Assembly: GCF_000234355.1 (NCBI RefSeq) | Contig: NZ_AGQV01000002.1 | Span: forward strand, 248,001 to 312,000 | DNA from: Gluconobacter morbifer G707 | GTDB lineage: Bacteria > Pseudomonadota > Alphaproteobacteria > Acetobacterales > Acetobacteraceae | Length of the DNA: 64,000 bases | Direction: 5' to 3' | Part shown: positions 18,865 through 28,477 of the stretch, in pieces | How positions within the stretch are numbered: position 1 is the first letter of the stretch | Layout: every line of letters starts with the position of its first letter | The notes under the pieces: generated by a model | Seen by the model: only the letters and a program-made list of their open reading frames with translations | Told to the model about the DNA's origin: nothing | Databases searched by the model: none | Position numbers and translations under genes: made by a program

Positions 18865-21800
18865 TCAGTTCCCGGCTTCCACCTTGCGGACGAGCTTGCA
18901 CAGGACGGTCGTGATCTTCTTCGCGTAGCCGATCCGGGTGGCGTTGGTCATCTCCCGGATAATGGCCAGCTTGTGGTCCGGCCGGATCTTCACGCCGGCC
19001 TCCTTCCTGCGCGTGGCCCAGTCGATCAGCCCGGCGGGGTTGCGGAAGCGATTCTTGCGGAACTGGAGCACCATGCCTTTCGGCCCGGTCTCCAGCCGTT
19101 CCACGCCCGCCTCACGGCACAGCCGCTTGATGATGACGACATCCAGCAGGTTCCCCACTTCCGGCGGCAGGGTGCCAAACCGGTCCACCAGTTCGGCACG
19201 CATCGCATCCACTTCCGCTTCCCCGTTCAGGGCAGCGATACGGCGATACAGCCCCAGCCGGACCGGCAGATCAGGAACATAGGCTTCAGGGATAAGAACT
19301 GGCAGCCCAAGGATGATGTTCGGGGTCCAGCTGTCTTCCTCTTCGGTCTGACGGCCCTTTTCACGGCGCATTTCGATGACCGCGTCTTCCAGCATCTGCT
19401 GGTACAGCTCGATCCCGACTTCCTTGATATGGCCGGACTGCTCGTCTCCCAGCAGGTTGCCCGCACCGCGCAGGTCCAGATCATGGGAGGCCAGCGTAAA
19501 GCCCGCACCCAGCGAATCGAGCGTCTGCATGATTTCCAGCCGCTTCTGGGAAGCCGCGGAAAGCGAACGGGACTGCGGCCAAGTCAAATAGGCGTAACCG
19601 CGCTGTTTGCCACGTCCCACACGGCCACGAAGCTGATAGAGCTGTCCCAGACCGAACATGTCCGCACGATGGATGATGATCGTGTTCACGCTCGGCATAT
19701 CGAGACCGCTCTCCACGATGTTCGTGGACAGGAGGATGTCATACCGGCCATCCGCAAACTCGGTCATGACGCGTTCGAGTTCCGTTGGCGTCAGACGGCC
19801 ATGCGCCTGCACCACCTTCGCATCCGGCACGATTTCGCCCAGGCGCTCGGCCATGCGGTCCAGATCCGCAAGACGCGGCAGGACGCAGAAGACCTGCCCG
19901 CCCCGGAAACGTTCACGCTGGATCGCCTCGCGAATCATTACGCTGTCGAACGGCGTGATGAATGTCCGCACGGCCAGACGGTCGGTCGGCGGGGTCGCGA
20001 TCAGACTCATTTCCCGCACGCCGGAGAGTGAAAGCTGAAGCGTACGAGGCAGCGGCGTGGCGGAAAGCGTTAGAACATGCACGTCTTCACGCAAAGCCTT
20101 GAGCTTCTCCTTGTGGGAAACGCCAAAATGCTGCTCCTCATCGATGATGAGCAGCCCGAGACGGTTGAAGGAGACGGATTTCGCTAGCAGGGCATGCGTC
20201 CCGATCACGATGTCGATCGTTCCTTCCGCCAGTCCCTCGCGCACTTTTGTGGCTTCCTTCGGCGTCACGAGACGCGAGAGCTGCGCGACTTTCACCGGCA
20301 GTCCCTCGAACCGCGTTGCGAAACTGCGGAAATGCTGACGGGCCAGCAGTGTTGTCGGCACGACGACCGCGACCTGCATTCCGGACAGCGCCGCCACGAA
20401 GGCCGCACGCAGGGCAACTTCCGTCTTGCCAAAACCGACATCGCCACACACCAGACGGTCCATCGGTCGACCGGCGCTCATATCCTCCAGCACGTCCGCG
20501 ATGGCGCGGGACTGGTCTTCCGTCTCCACGAATGGGAAACGGGCGCAGAATTCATCCCAGAGGCCCTCGGCGGGTGCGAGGGTCGGCGCATCTTTCAGTG
20601 CCCGGGCGGCAGCCGTGCGGATCAGTTCACCCGCCATGACGCGGATGCGGGACTTCATCTTCGCCTTGCGGGCCTGCCAGGCTGTTCCACCCAGCTTGTC
20701 GAGCTGAACGCCCGCCTGCTCCGAACCAAAACGGCTCAGAAGTTCGATATTCTCAACCGGCAGGAGAAGACGCTGCTCTCCGTCATAGAGAATCGACAGG
20801 TAATCGTGGGCAACGCGTCCTTCCGTCACCGTCTCCAGCCCGACGTAACGCCCGATCCCATAATCCTGATGCACGACCAGATCACCATCCGCGATCTCGC
20901 CAACCTGCGAGATAAATTGCTCTCCGCGCTTGCGGCGGCGTGGCGGCCGGGAGATCCGCTCGCCCAGAAGATCCTGCTCGGACACAAAGGCCAGACGGTC
21001 AGAGGCAAAGCCACGCTCCAGCCCCAGAACCAGCAGCCCGACCACGCCGCGCTTCATGCCCGCTGCGGACGGCCAGTCATCATAAAGCGCCACAGGTACG
21101 CCATGTTCCTGAAGCAGGTGGGAAATACGCTCCCGCGAGCCGCGGCTCCAGGCCGTGACATAGGTCCGGCGTCCAGCCTCACCCCATTCGGCGACCCGCT
21201 TCCCGAACGCCTCGAACATGCCTTCGCGCGAACCGTCCCGCGCGCGCGCGAACAGTGCGCCGGGACGGAAACCGGCATCGATCCCCGCTGCCGTATCCGG
21301 CTTTGCAAACGGATTGAGCAGGACGGACGGCACATCGCGCAGCATTCCGTCCCAGCCATGCCGGTCCAGATAGAGGCGATGCGGCGGCAGGGGGCGATAA
21401 GGCATCTCCCCTTCCCGTGTGGGGGCCCGGCGCGCCTCGTAATGATCGGCGATCATGTCCAGCCGGGATTTCAGGATCTCCGGGGCATGCTGATCGAAGC
21501 TGATTGCCGCTCCGGGCAGGTAGTCCAGCAGCGTTTCCATCTGATGGCCATCACCATCGTGGAAAAGCGGCAAATAATGTTCCAGACCGGGGTAACGGCG
21601 GCCATCCGAGACGTTCTCGTAGATCGTGTCGGACGTAGCGGCAGCCCCGAACGCATCGCGCCAACCCGTGCGGAAACGGCTGATGCTGTCAGGTCCGAGG
21701 GAAAATTCCGAGACGGGTCGCAATTCGAAACGGGCCAGCTTCTCAGTGGAACGCTGGGTGCCGACATCGAAAGCCCGGATGTTCTCGACCTCGTCCCCGA

Positions 21801-22365
21801 AGAGGTCGAGGCGGATCGGATCGCTCGCGCCTGCCGGGAAAAGATCGAAAATCCCGCCCCGCGTTGCGAATTCCCCGGCTTCCATGACCGTATCGGTGCG
21901 GGTGTAACCATTGGCGACCAGAAGATCGATCAGCATGGCCGGATCAAGCGATTCGCCCGCCTTGATACTCAGGGACTGCCCCTTGAAGGCAGAGCGCGGC
22001 GGCACCCGCTGCATCAGGCTGTGTACTGTGGTCAGCACGACCCGGCGCGCGCGCGTGAGCTCCAGCAGGCGGCAGAGCGTCCCGACCCGCTCCGCCACAA
22101 TGACCGGATTGGGAGAAACGCGATCATAAGGCAGACAGTCCCAGGCCGGCAGCTTCAGGACTTCGACTTCCGGCATGAGATAGGCCAGCATGTCCGCCAG
22201 CCCCGCCACCGCCGCATCATCCCGCGCCACATGCAACAGCGGGCCGTCATGTTCGGCCAGACGCTGACGCAGGAGCAGCGCGACACTGCCGTCAGGGACA
22301 CCCCAGACTGTGGGGCCGAAGGAAGACGCGGACGTCTCGCGGGTCATGGTTTCGTTTTGTTCCAT
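18865..22365 (-). CDS. mfd: Transcription-repair coupling factor
   Basis: Mfd displaces RNA polymerase stalled at DNA lesions and recruits UvrA. The 1166-residue protein has the UvrB-like N-terminal module, the RNA-polymerase-binding domain (EGDLVVHQDYGIGRYVGL) and a superfamily 2 translocase with Walker A GDVGFGKTEVA and IIDEEQHFG. The TRG region (LLSTNIVESGLDMPS, QLRGRVGRGKQRGYAYL) and the C-terminal regulatory domain follow. Length is normal. ATG 22347 is a possible alternative start. It is divergent from recG with an 80-base gap, and no sdhE lies between them. Confidence 0.97.
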   Translation of the reverse strand: MEQNETMTRETSASSFGPTVWGVPDGSVALLLRQRLAEHDGPLLHVARDDAAVAGLADMLAYLMPEVEVLKLPAWDCLPYDRVSPNPVIVAERVGTLCRLLELTRARRVVLTTVHSLMQRVPPRSAFKGQSLSIKAGESLDPAMLIDLLVANGYTRTDTVMEAGEFATRGGIFDLFPAGASDPIRLDLFGDEVENIRAFDVGTQRSTEKLARFELRPVSEFSLGPDSISRFRTGWRDAFGAAATSDTIYENVSDGRRYPGLEHYLPLFHDGDGHQMETLLDYLPGAAISFDQHAPEILKSRLDMIADHYEARRAPTREGEMPYRPLPPHRLYLDRHGWDGMLRDVPSVLLNPFAKPDTAAGIDAGFRPGALFARARDGSREGMFEAFGKRVAEWGEAGRRTYVTAWSRGSRERISHLLQEHGVPVALYDDWPSAAGMKRGVVGLLVLGLERGFASDRLAFVSEQDLLGERISRPPRRRKRGEQFISQVGEIADGDLVVHQDYGIGRYVGLETVTEGRVAHDYLSILYDGEQRLLLPVENIELLSRFGSEQAGVQLDKLGGTAWQARKAKMKSRIRVMAGELIRTAAARALKDAPTLAPAEGLWDEFCARFPFVETEDQSRAIADVLEDMSAGRPMDRLVCGDVGFGKTEVALRAAFVAALSGMQVAVVVPTTLLARQHFRSFATRFEGLPVKVAQLSRLVTPKEATKVREGLAEGTIDIVIGTHALLAKSVSFNRLGLLIIDEEQHFGVSHKEKLKALREDVHVLTLSATPLPRTLQLSLSGVREMSLIATPPTDRLAVRTFITPFDSVMIREAIQRERFRGGQVFCVLPRLADLDRMAERLGEIVPDAKVVQAHGRLTPTELERVMTEFADGRYDILLSTNIVESGLDMPSVNTIIIHRADMFGLGQLYQLRGRVGRGKQRGYAYLTWPQSRSLSAASQKRLEIMQTLDSLGAGFTLASHDLDLRGAGNLLGDEQSGHIKEVGIELYQQMLEDAVIEMRREKGRQTEEEDSWTPNIILGLPVLIPEAYVPDLPVRLGLYRRIAALNGEAEVDAMRAELVDRFGTLPPEVGNLLDVVIIKRLCREAGVERLETGPKGMVLQFRKNRFRNPAGLIDWATRRKEAGVKIRPDHKLAIIREMTNATRIGYAKKITTVLCKLVRKVEAGN

Positions 22366-22445
22366 CCTGCCAATGCCCTATACCTGCCGTTCCTGACCCT
22401 GTCAGCCACCCTATCAGACATGAGGAGCGCGGGAGCACCCCTGCA

Positions 22446-24548
22446 ATGCCATCCGAACTGCCCTCTCACGATCTTCTGTCCCCCCTTTTCGCCCCCCTGA
22501 CCACCCTGCCCGGTATCGGTCCCCGCCATGCCGGTCTGCTTCAGAAAATCGCGGGCGGAAAGCGTATCGTGGATCTGCTGTTCACGTTGCCCGAACGGAT
22601 CGTTGACCGCCGTATTCTGCGCACTGTCGCGGAAGGACACAATCTTGCACCCGGTGAAATTCTCACCTGCCGGGTCCGTGTCCTGTCCATTCGGAAAGCG
22701 GCCCGGCCAGGCCAGCCTTCCGTCATCCGTACGGAAGATGACACCGGCACGCTCGATCTGGTATTTTTCCAGCAGCGCAATATGCCGGCACCCATCGTGG
22801 GTGCCGATCTTCTCGTTTCCGGCAAGACGGGTTGGTTTCAGGGAAGCCTGACCATGCCGCAGCCTGACCATGTCATGAACTGGAACCGGCGCGAGACCTT
22901 CCCCACACTTGAACCCGTCTGGCCCCTGACGGCAGGACTGTTTCCCTCAACCGTGCGCAAGGCCATGCGGGCCGCGCTCTCGCTTCTGCCCGACCTCCCG
23001 GAATGGCAGGATCATGCCCTCATGCAGAAACGGCGCTGGCCATCTTTCGGACAGGCCCTGCGCATCATGCAGTCTCCTGACATCATTCCGCCAAACATTG
23101 CCTGGGAACCCGTACGGGAACGGGCCCTGTCCCGTCTGGCGGCGGATGAGCTTCTGGCGGACCAACTCTGTTTCGGTCTCGCCCGTCTGAAGGCCCGCAG
23201 CCGGCCAGGACGCAGCTTTACCGGACCTGACAGTCTGCGCACGGAAATGCGCCACCGCTTCGGCCACACGCCCACCCCGGCCCAGTCGCATGCGATTGCG
23301 GAAATCTCCGCCGATCTTGCGGCACCAACGCCCATGGTGCGTCTGCTTCAGGGAGATGTCGGCGCAGGCAAGACCTTCGTGGCGATGAATGCCATGCTTC
23401 AGGTTGTGGAATCCGGAGCGCAGGCCGCACTGATGGCGCCGACGGAGATTCTGGCCCGGCAGCATTTCGAGACCATCTCTCGCCTCTGCCCCACGAAATG
23501 TGTCTATCTCAGCGGAACCGTGAAAGGCGCAGCCCGGCGTGACACGCTGGCCCGGATCGCGGATGGCTCCGCCAGGATTGTCATCGGGACGCACGCTCTG
23601 TTTCAGGAAGGCGTCACTTTTGCCGATTTGGGACTAGCTGTCATCGACGAGCAGCACCGATTCGGCGTCGAGCAGCGCATGAATCTCAGCAACAAGGGAC
23701 AGGCAACGGACATTCTCGTCATGACCGCAACCCCGATTCCCCGCACGCTGCAACTGATGGAATGGGGCGAGATGAGCGTCAGTCGCCTCGACTCCAAACC
23801 GGCTGGACGGCAGCCCATCCGCACCACCCTGCATGGCATGGAGTCCCTACCCGACATTCTGGCCGCCATTACGCGCGCCCTGTCCAGAAACGTACAGGTC
23901 TTCTGGGTCTGCCCACTGATCGAGAATAGCGAGACGCAGGCAGCAGCCGCGGCAGAGGAACGATGGGCCATGCTGAGCGAACGCTTCGGCGAAATCGTGG
24001 GGCTGGCGCATGGCAAGCAGGACATTACCGTCCGCCAGGCTGCGCTGGACGCCTTCCGCGATGGACAGTTCCGCATTCTTGTTGCCACCACCGTGATCGA
24101 GGTTGGTGTGGACATTCCCAATGCGTCGATCATGGTGATCGAACAGGCCGAACGGTTTGGTCTGGCCCAGCTTCATCAGCTCCGCGGGCGCGTCGGGCGG
24201 GGCACACAGCAATCCTTCTGCCTGCTTCTGCATGACAGGGACGCCACACCGACGGCTGTCCGACGGCTCTCACTGTTACGCGATACAAATGATGGCTTTC
24301 TGATTGCGGACGAAGACTACAGAATCCGCGGCGGGGGTGATCTTGCTGGTAATCGGCAGTCCGGCCTACCCGGTCTCAGGCTTGCCCAAGGCCAAAGAAT
24401 TAACATTTTGCTAACTTCCATGAAGCAGGATGCGGAACGGGAATTATCTCGCAATCCCGGACTTGAAGGCGTACGAGGTCATGCGTTGAAACAACTTCTT
24501 GCACTCTTTAATCGCACTGACACCGATAAACTTCTGATTTCAGGTTAG
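22446..24548 (+). CDS. recG: ATP-dependent DNA helicase RecG
   Basis: RecG reverses stalled replication forks and processes branched DNA. The 700-residue protein has the N-terminal wedge/OB domain (PGIGPRHAGLLQK, GEILTCRVRV), Walker A LLQGDVGAGKTFVA, the DEQHRFGVEQR box, TATPIPRTLQL and motif VI LHQLRGRVGRGTQQS. The family tail FLIADEDYRIRGGGDLAGNRQSG, the template for RecG fork binding, is present. It is intact and full length. Confidence 0.97.
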   Translation: MPSELPSHDLLSPLFAPLTTLPGIGPRHAGLLQKIAGGKRIVDLLFTLPERIVDRRILRTVAEGHNLAPGEILTCRVRVLSIRKAARPGQPSVIRTEDDTGTLDLVFFQQRNMPAPIVGADLLVSGKTGWFQGSLTMPQPDHVMNWNRRETFPTLEPVWPLTAGLFPSTVRKAMRAALSLLPDLPEWQDHALMQKRRWPSFGQALRIMQSPDIIPPNIAWEPVRERALSRLAADELLADQLCFGLARLKARSRPGRSFTGPDSLRTEMRHRFGHTPTPAQSHAIAEISADLAAPTPMVRLLQGDVGAGKTFVAMNAMLQVVESGAQAALMAPTEILARQHFETISRLCPTKCVYLSGTVKGAARRDTLARIADGSARIVIGTHALFQEGVTFADLGLAVIDEQHRFGVEQRMNLSNKGQATDILVMTATPIPRTLQLMEWGEMSVSRLDSKPAGRQPIRTTLHGMESLPDILAAITRALSRNVQVFWVCPLIENSETQAAAAAEERWAMLSERFGEIVGLAHGKQDITVRQAALDAFRDGQFRILVATTVIEVGVDIPNASIMVIEQAERFGLAQLHQLRGRVGRGTQQSFCLLLHDRDATPTAVRRLSLLRDTNDGFLIADEDYRIRGGGDLAGNRQSGLPGLRLAQGQRINILLTSMKQDAERELSRNPGLEGVRGHALKQLLALFNRTDTDKLLISG

Positions 24549-24625
24549 CCTTCCATCCGGTTCAGCCTGAGCACTTTTTCTTCAGGTATGTAAACTGTCA
24601 TTTCAGTCAGGATCGGAAAGGCTTG

Positions 24626-26323
24626 ATGCCGCTTATCAGTGATGACCAGAACGGCTTTCCGTCACAATCTAGGGAAACAGCCTGTTTGCTGGCGCTTCTC
24701 CGCCTTGCTGCAGGCAGCAGCGAATGCGATGTCGCAGCTATGGCAACCCGTGGTGCAAAAGGCCCGTTCCAGATCCGGCACAGCACCGGTTCAGTCCCAG
24801 CCGGCCTTATTACAAAAGACCTTCTCGAAAAACTTTCCGGTATTTCAGGCCCGACACTGCTGACAGCGCCCAATGGATGGAGCCTTGCAGCCCTTCTGTG
24901 CAGTCAAAAAACGTCACCTGGTGGAAAAGTCGCGCCTTATCCACCCGCCATGATGGTTCTGATCGCACGGCCGGGATGTCGTCCTCTGGACAAGACCTGC
25001 TTTCCGGTTCTGACAGACGTGGCATCCCTGATTTCAGTGTCTTCCGAGTTACCGCGAAGAAAAATTCCCTCCCTTCCGGACCGCAGCGACAGCCTGACCG
25101 CCCTGAAGGACCGGATCAGGCAAACGGACAGGCTTCCCCGTCGTGCGGTGTTCGGACTGATCAATCTGAAACTTGATCATCTCGCCCTGATGAACGAGCG
25201 ATATGGCTGGGACACGGCCGATCTGGTGCTGGCGGAAATTACCCAGCGCATTCAGGACATTCTTCCCGAGGATGGCTTTCTCGGCCATATCGGTGGCGGT
25301 CATTTCATGGTCCTGACCCCCCCGGGCTTTACGGCCATCACCACCCGCACGCTGGTTCTCAGGATCCTCAGACTGTCAGCCCTTCCAGTCGAACTGGAGA
25401 TGGGTGCCCTGCCCATTTCCCTTTCGGCAGGATGGAGCATGTATCCACAGGACGGCGGCAACGAGAACGCCCTGCTTCTGTCGGCAAAGGCTGCCCTGGC
25501 GGAAGCCGACCGGACGGGAGGGGGGCATGAACGCCGAACCAGCACGGAACTTGTCCGGCTGCACATGCTTTCATCCTCTCTTGAGCAGGATCTCCTGAAA
25601 GCGATCGACAGGGATGAACTGTTCCTGAAATGGATGCCCATCGTCGATACGGTCAGCCAGAAGATCATCGCTTATGAAGCGCTCCTGCGCTGGAACCGGC
25701 CCGGCCACGGAGAAGTCTCCCCGACGCTTTTCATCCAGCACGCTGAAAAGGCGGGCATGATTGAAGCGATCGATAAATGGAGCCTTCATCACGCCTGCCT
25801 GGCTGCTCTGGACTGGAAATCGTCCCTGCGTGTCTGCGTGAATGTCTCGCCGGTCTGGCTGGTCAATGAACGCCTGTCGGGTATTGTAGAGAAGGTTCTG
25901 CGGGAAACCGGAATCGCTCCCCACCGGCTTCAGATCGAACTGTCCGAACGGCGTCCATTCGGACCGGCGGATATCGCGTTCCGGGAACTGGCACGTGTCC
26001 GGGCGATGGGCGTCAAACTTGCGCTCGATGATTTCGGCGCTGGTTATTCCTCGCTTGAACGGCTGCAGATCTATCCGCTGGACCAGATCAAGCTGGACCG
26101 CGCTTTCATGGCGCAACTCGGAGAAAGCCCCCGCGCCGATGCAGTCATGACCAGTATCCTGAACCTGGCCCGTACGCTCAATCTGACCTGCTGCGCCAAG
26201 GGTGTGGAAACGGAGTTCCAGATGGCGTTTCTGGATACGTATGGCTGTGAGGAAGTTCAGGGCTATCTGTTTGGCGCGCCAGTCCGGGAGCAGGACATTC
26301 CGCTGCCAGTCACGGACAGATAA
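24626..26323 (+). CDS. Degenerate GGDEF-EAL protein (c-di-GMP related, probably inactive)
   Basis: The 565-residue protein has an N-terminal region of about 150 residues without a recognisable domain, then GGDEF and EAL domains and no membrane span. The GGDEF active site reads GGGHF (about residue 223) instead of GG(D/E)EF, so cyclase activity is not expected. In the EAL domain EALLRW, NVSP, ELSE, DDFGAGYSS, KLD and QGYLF are intact, but the AEGVE metal-ligand motif reads AKGVE, with Lys525 replacing Glu. Both active sites are thus damaged; a c-di-GMP sensor or scaffold role is inferred. ATG 24626 follows GGAAAGG; a TTG sits one codon upstream. Confidence 0.88.
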   Translation: MPLISDDQNGFPSQSRETACLLALLRLAAGSSECDVAAMATRGAKGPFQIRHSTGSVPAGLITKDLLEKLSGISGPTLLTAPNGWSLAALLCSQKTSPGGKVAPYPPAMMVLIARPGCRPLDKTCFPVLTDVASLISVSSELPRRKIPSLPDRSDSLTALKDRIRQTDRLPRRAVFGLINLKLDHLALMNERYGWDTADLVLAEITQRIQDILPEDGFLGHIGGGHFMVLTPPGFTAITTRTLVLRILRLSALPVELEMGALPISLSAGWSMYPQDGGNENALLLSAKAALAEADRTGGGHERRTSTELVRLHMLSSSLEQDLLKAIDRDELFLKWMPIVDTVSQKIIAYEALLRWNRPGHGEVSPTLFIQHAEKAGMIEAIDKWSLHHACLAALDWKSSLRVCVNVSPVWLVNERLSGIVEKVLRETGIAPHRLQIELSERRPFGPADIAFRELARVRAMGVKLALDDFGAGYSSLERLQIYPLDQIKLDRAFMAQLGESPRADAVMTSILNLARTLNLTCCAKGVETEFQMAFLDTYGCEEVQGYLFGAPVREQDIPLPVTDR

Positions 26324-26354
26324 AAAAAGCCCGACCACCAAAAGGTGGCTGGGC
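26322..26354 (-). terminator. Rho-independent terminator of the LpxR-like gene
   Basis: On the minus strand GCCCAGCCACC, a TTTT loop, GGTGGTCGGGC and a run of seven T form a stem with one internal mismatch and a U tract. It lies between the convergent EAL-domain and LpxR-like genes and begins at the stop codon of the EAL gene. Confidence 0.85.
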
Positions 26355-26390
26355 CATCATGACAGATCCGGTCTTTCCTGACTAGCGCGA

Positions 26391-27389
26391 TCAGAATTTC
26401 ACGGACAGCTTGAGCGAGCCATAGTTGAACAGACCGGCTTTCTGGGTCTTGAATTCCGCCGTCTGCCAGTTCTGGCTGTAGGACAGGCGCACACCATGCC
26501 ACATCACGGCGACACCGGCATGGATCTCGCCAACATCCCACATCTTGTCGACATGCGGCGAGTTTGCACGAAGGGTATTGCCCTGAAGAGTGGCGTCATA
26601 GGCAACAGCCTGCCCTTCCACACCGCCGTAAAAATACCAGGCCACGGGTCGGGTAGCCTTGAAGGCGTCCGTTCCATCCAGCCCCGGTCCGATCGTGGCG
26701 TTGCCGAAATCGCTGTTCAGCCCCTGACCGATCCGGAAGGTAGCCGCCGCATCCGCATAGGTGCGGTAGTCACCGGCGGCACCGGAGGCCGCAGGCAGGA
26801 CATCCATCCCGATTCCATAAATCTTCGCAACCGGGAAACGCCAGATCCGGCCTGCCTGGATCTGGAAGATCGGCTGGTTGGCCAGCTGATGCGACCAGCC
26901 GGAGTTGGTCGTATCACCGATCGCGTTATGGAAGCCGTTCTGCACCTGACGTCCCAGACCGCCGGGCCCCATGATGCCGACCTGCATGCCCATGACTGTC
27001 CGGGAGTTGTCCTTGTCATTGATCAGGTTGACGGTTCCCAGCAGAAGACTCGAATACGGCCGGTCACCGATCGGCGGCGTTGCGTCCTGCGTGGCACGAG
27101 GCGTGTTGATGAGCTGCTGAACACCGATGCTGATGCGCTGGACACCGTCACCCATGAAAAGGTGACCGATATCGTCGATCGGCTTCGGCAGGGAGGTCGG
27201 AGACGTCCAGTTTATCCGCAGGCCGGACGTGTAATACTGGTCGGACGTACCCTTGAGTGTGGATACAGCGTCGTTCTCGCCCTGAACGGTCAGAATGCCG
27301 TACGGATCCTGTTCAGGAGTCGCGAACGCGGGGGAAACCATGGCCAGTACAGCAGTCATCCCGAAGGCAAAAGTCAGTCTGGTTCGCAT
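26391..27389 (-). CDS. LpxR-like outer-membrane lipid A deacylase (DUF2219)
   Basis: The 332-residue protein has a signal peptide (FAFGMTAVLAMVSPAFA) and ends in Phe after alternating strands (LKLSVKF), as outer-membrane barrels do. It has LpxR family features: ENDAVS near the mature N-terminus, SDQYYTSGLRINW, GDRPYSSLLLG and the segment GFHNAIGDTTNSGWSHQLANQP containing the expected catalytic His. LpxR removes the 3'-acyloxyacyl group of lipid A. Activity on this organism's lipid A is inferred. A GTG at 27395 with AGGA five bases upstream is a good alternative start. Confidence 0.83.
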   Translation of the reverse strand: MRTRLTFAFGMTAVLAMVSPAFATPEQDPYGILTVQGENDAVSTLKGTSDQYYTSGLRINWTSPTSLPKPIDDIGHLFMGDGVQRISIGVQQLINTPRATQDATPPIGDRPYSSLLLGTVNLINDKDNSRTVMGMQVGIMGPGGLGRQVQNGFHNAIGDTTNSGWSHQLANQPIFQIQAGRIWRFPVAKIYGIGMDVLPAASGAAGDYRTYADAAATFRIGQGLNSDFGNATIGPGLDGTDAFKATRPVAWYFYGGVEGQAVAYDATLQGNTLRANSPHVDKMWDVGEIHAGVAVMWHGVRLSYSQNWQTAEFKTQKAGLFNYGSLKLSVKF

Positions 27390-27395
27390 GGGCAC

Positions 27396-27727
27396 ATCAT
27401 TCCTGTCAGGGGCCGGACGGCAAGTATTCGGGCCCTGTATGTCATTTCCGGCCCCCGAAGCAAAGACTTCACCACCCCCTCCCCGATCTTAAAATCAGCG
27501 CGAGTTGTGTTTCAGCTACACTTTCGTTGTGGCAGAGCGGGAAAAAAGCGTGCTAGGCATTACATCAGGCGAGCGGCGGGATGCAGCTTTCCTAAACTTT
27601 TTGAATATACGTCATGGCGGGTTCATGTCCCTCCTGGCGCCCCAGTCTCGGGATTAGACCGTTGAGAAACAATAGAACCGACCGTAGCTTCAATTCACCT
27701 CGCCGCAGCGGGTTTGACGGGGACTAC
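27396..27727. other. 332-base gap between the LpxR-like and cold-shock genes
   Basis: No credible gene is visible. An A/T-rich patch around 27585-27612 (CCTAAACTTTTTGAATATACG) stands out from the GC-rich surroundings and may be promoter DNA for the cold-shock gene, leaving a long 5' untranslated region, as such genes often have. I could not settle on a -35/-10 pair. The two divergent genes must both be controlled from this gap. Confidence 0.5.
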
Positions 27728-28357
27728 ATGTCCCAGCCGTCTTATGGTGACCGTGGAGGCTTCGGCGGAGGCTACAACAGTGGTGGTGGCGCTCCGCGTC
27801 GCGGTGGCGGCGGTGGCGGCTTCGTCACAGCTTCCGGCCCAGAAATCAGCTCGCGCGTGAAGTGGTTCAACACGGAGAAGGGCTTTGGCTTCGTTGAACT
27901 CGCCGATGGCTCCGGAGACGTGTTCCTGCACGCCAACGCCCTGACGAATGCCGGCTACAACTCCGTCAATCCGGGTGCAACGGTCGTTGTCCGCATCGGA
28001 CAGGGTCCGAAGGGCCGTCAGGTCGCAGAAGTGCTGTCCGTTGATGAAAGCACGGCGGAAGAGCCCCGTCCCCGCAGCCAGTTCGGCGCACAGCCGCGCT
28101 TCGGTGGCGGTGCACGTCCGGGCCGCCCTGCTCCGGATCTGTCCCAGGCAGAAGACATTCGTGGCACCGTCAAGTGGTACAATGCCACCAAGGGCTTCGG
28201 CTTCATCACGCCGGACAGCGGTGGCAAGGACATCTTCGTCCACGCATCCGCTCTGGAGCGTTCCCACCTTCAGTCTCTCGACGAAGGCCAGACCATCAAC
28301 GTGAAGGTTGTGCAGGGCCAGAAGGGTCCGGAAGCCGCAGAAATCACGGCTGACTGA
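27728..28357 (+). CDS. Double cold-shock-domain protein with Gly/Arg-rich N-terminus
   Basis: The 209-residue protein has two cold-shock domains. Each has both RNA-binding motifs: KGFGFVEL with VFLHANAL (about residues 55-75) and KGFGFITP with IFVHASAL (about 158-178). Such two-domain Csp proteins are common in alphaproteobacteria and bind single-stranded RNA or DNA. The first 35 residues are a glycine-rich tract with RGG-like repeats (GDRGGFGGGYNSGGG, then a poly-Gly run). A Pro/Arg/Gly linker separates the domains. ATG 27728 follows GGGG eight bases upstream. A terminator lies directly after the gene. Confidence 0.9.
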   Translation: MSQPSYGDRGGFGGGYNSGGGAPRRGGGGGGFVTASGPEISSRVKWFNTEKGFGFVELADGSGDVFLHANALTNAGYNSVNPGATVVVRIGQGPKGRQVAEVLSVDESTAEEPRPRSQFGAQPRFGGGARPGRPAPDLSQAEDIRGTVKWYNATKGFGFITPDSGGKDIFVHASALERSHLQSLDEGQTINVKVVQGQKGPEAAEITAD

Positions 28358-28387
28358 TCTGTTTCAGCCCTTAACAGGCTGAACAAG

Positions 28388-28422
28388 AAAAACCGCCGCG
28401 GCAAAAGCTCGGCGGTTTTTTT
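28388..28422 (+). terminator. Rho-independent terminator of the cold-shock gene
   Basis: AAACCGCCG (28390-28398) pairs with CGGCGGTTT (28410-28418) and is followed by a run of T. A-residues on the left flank allow it to act for convergent smpB as well. Confidence 0.9.
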
Positions 28423-28477
28423 ATGCTCTTTCCCGGGAAATGGGTCGGGCCGGAAGACATCTCCCGACAAGAGACCG

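Noticed and set aside
20194-22500. 768-codon open frame on the plus strand
   Set aside because: Antisense to mfd; its product shows no domain and mfd is intact on the other strand.
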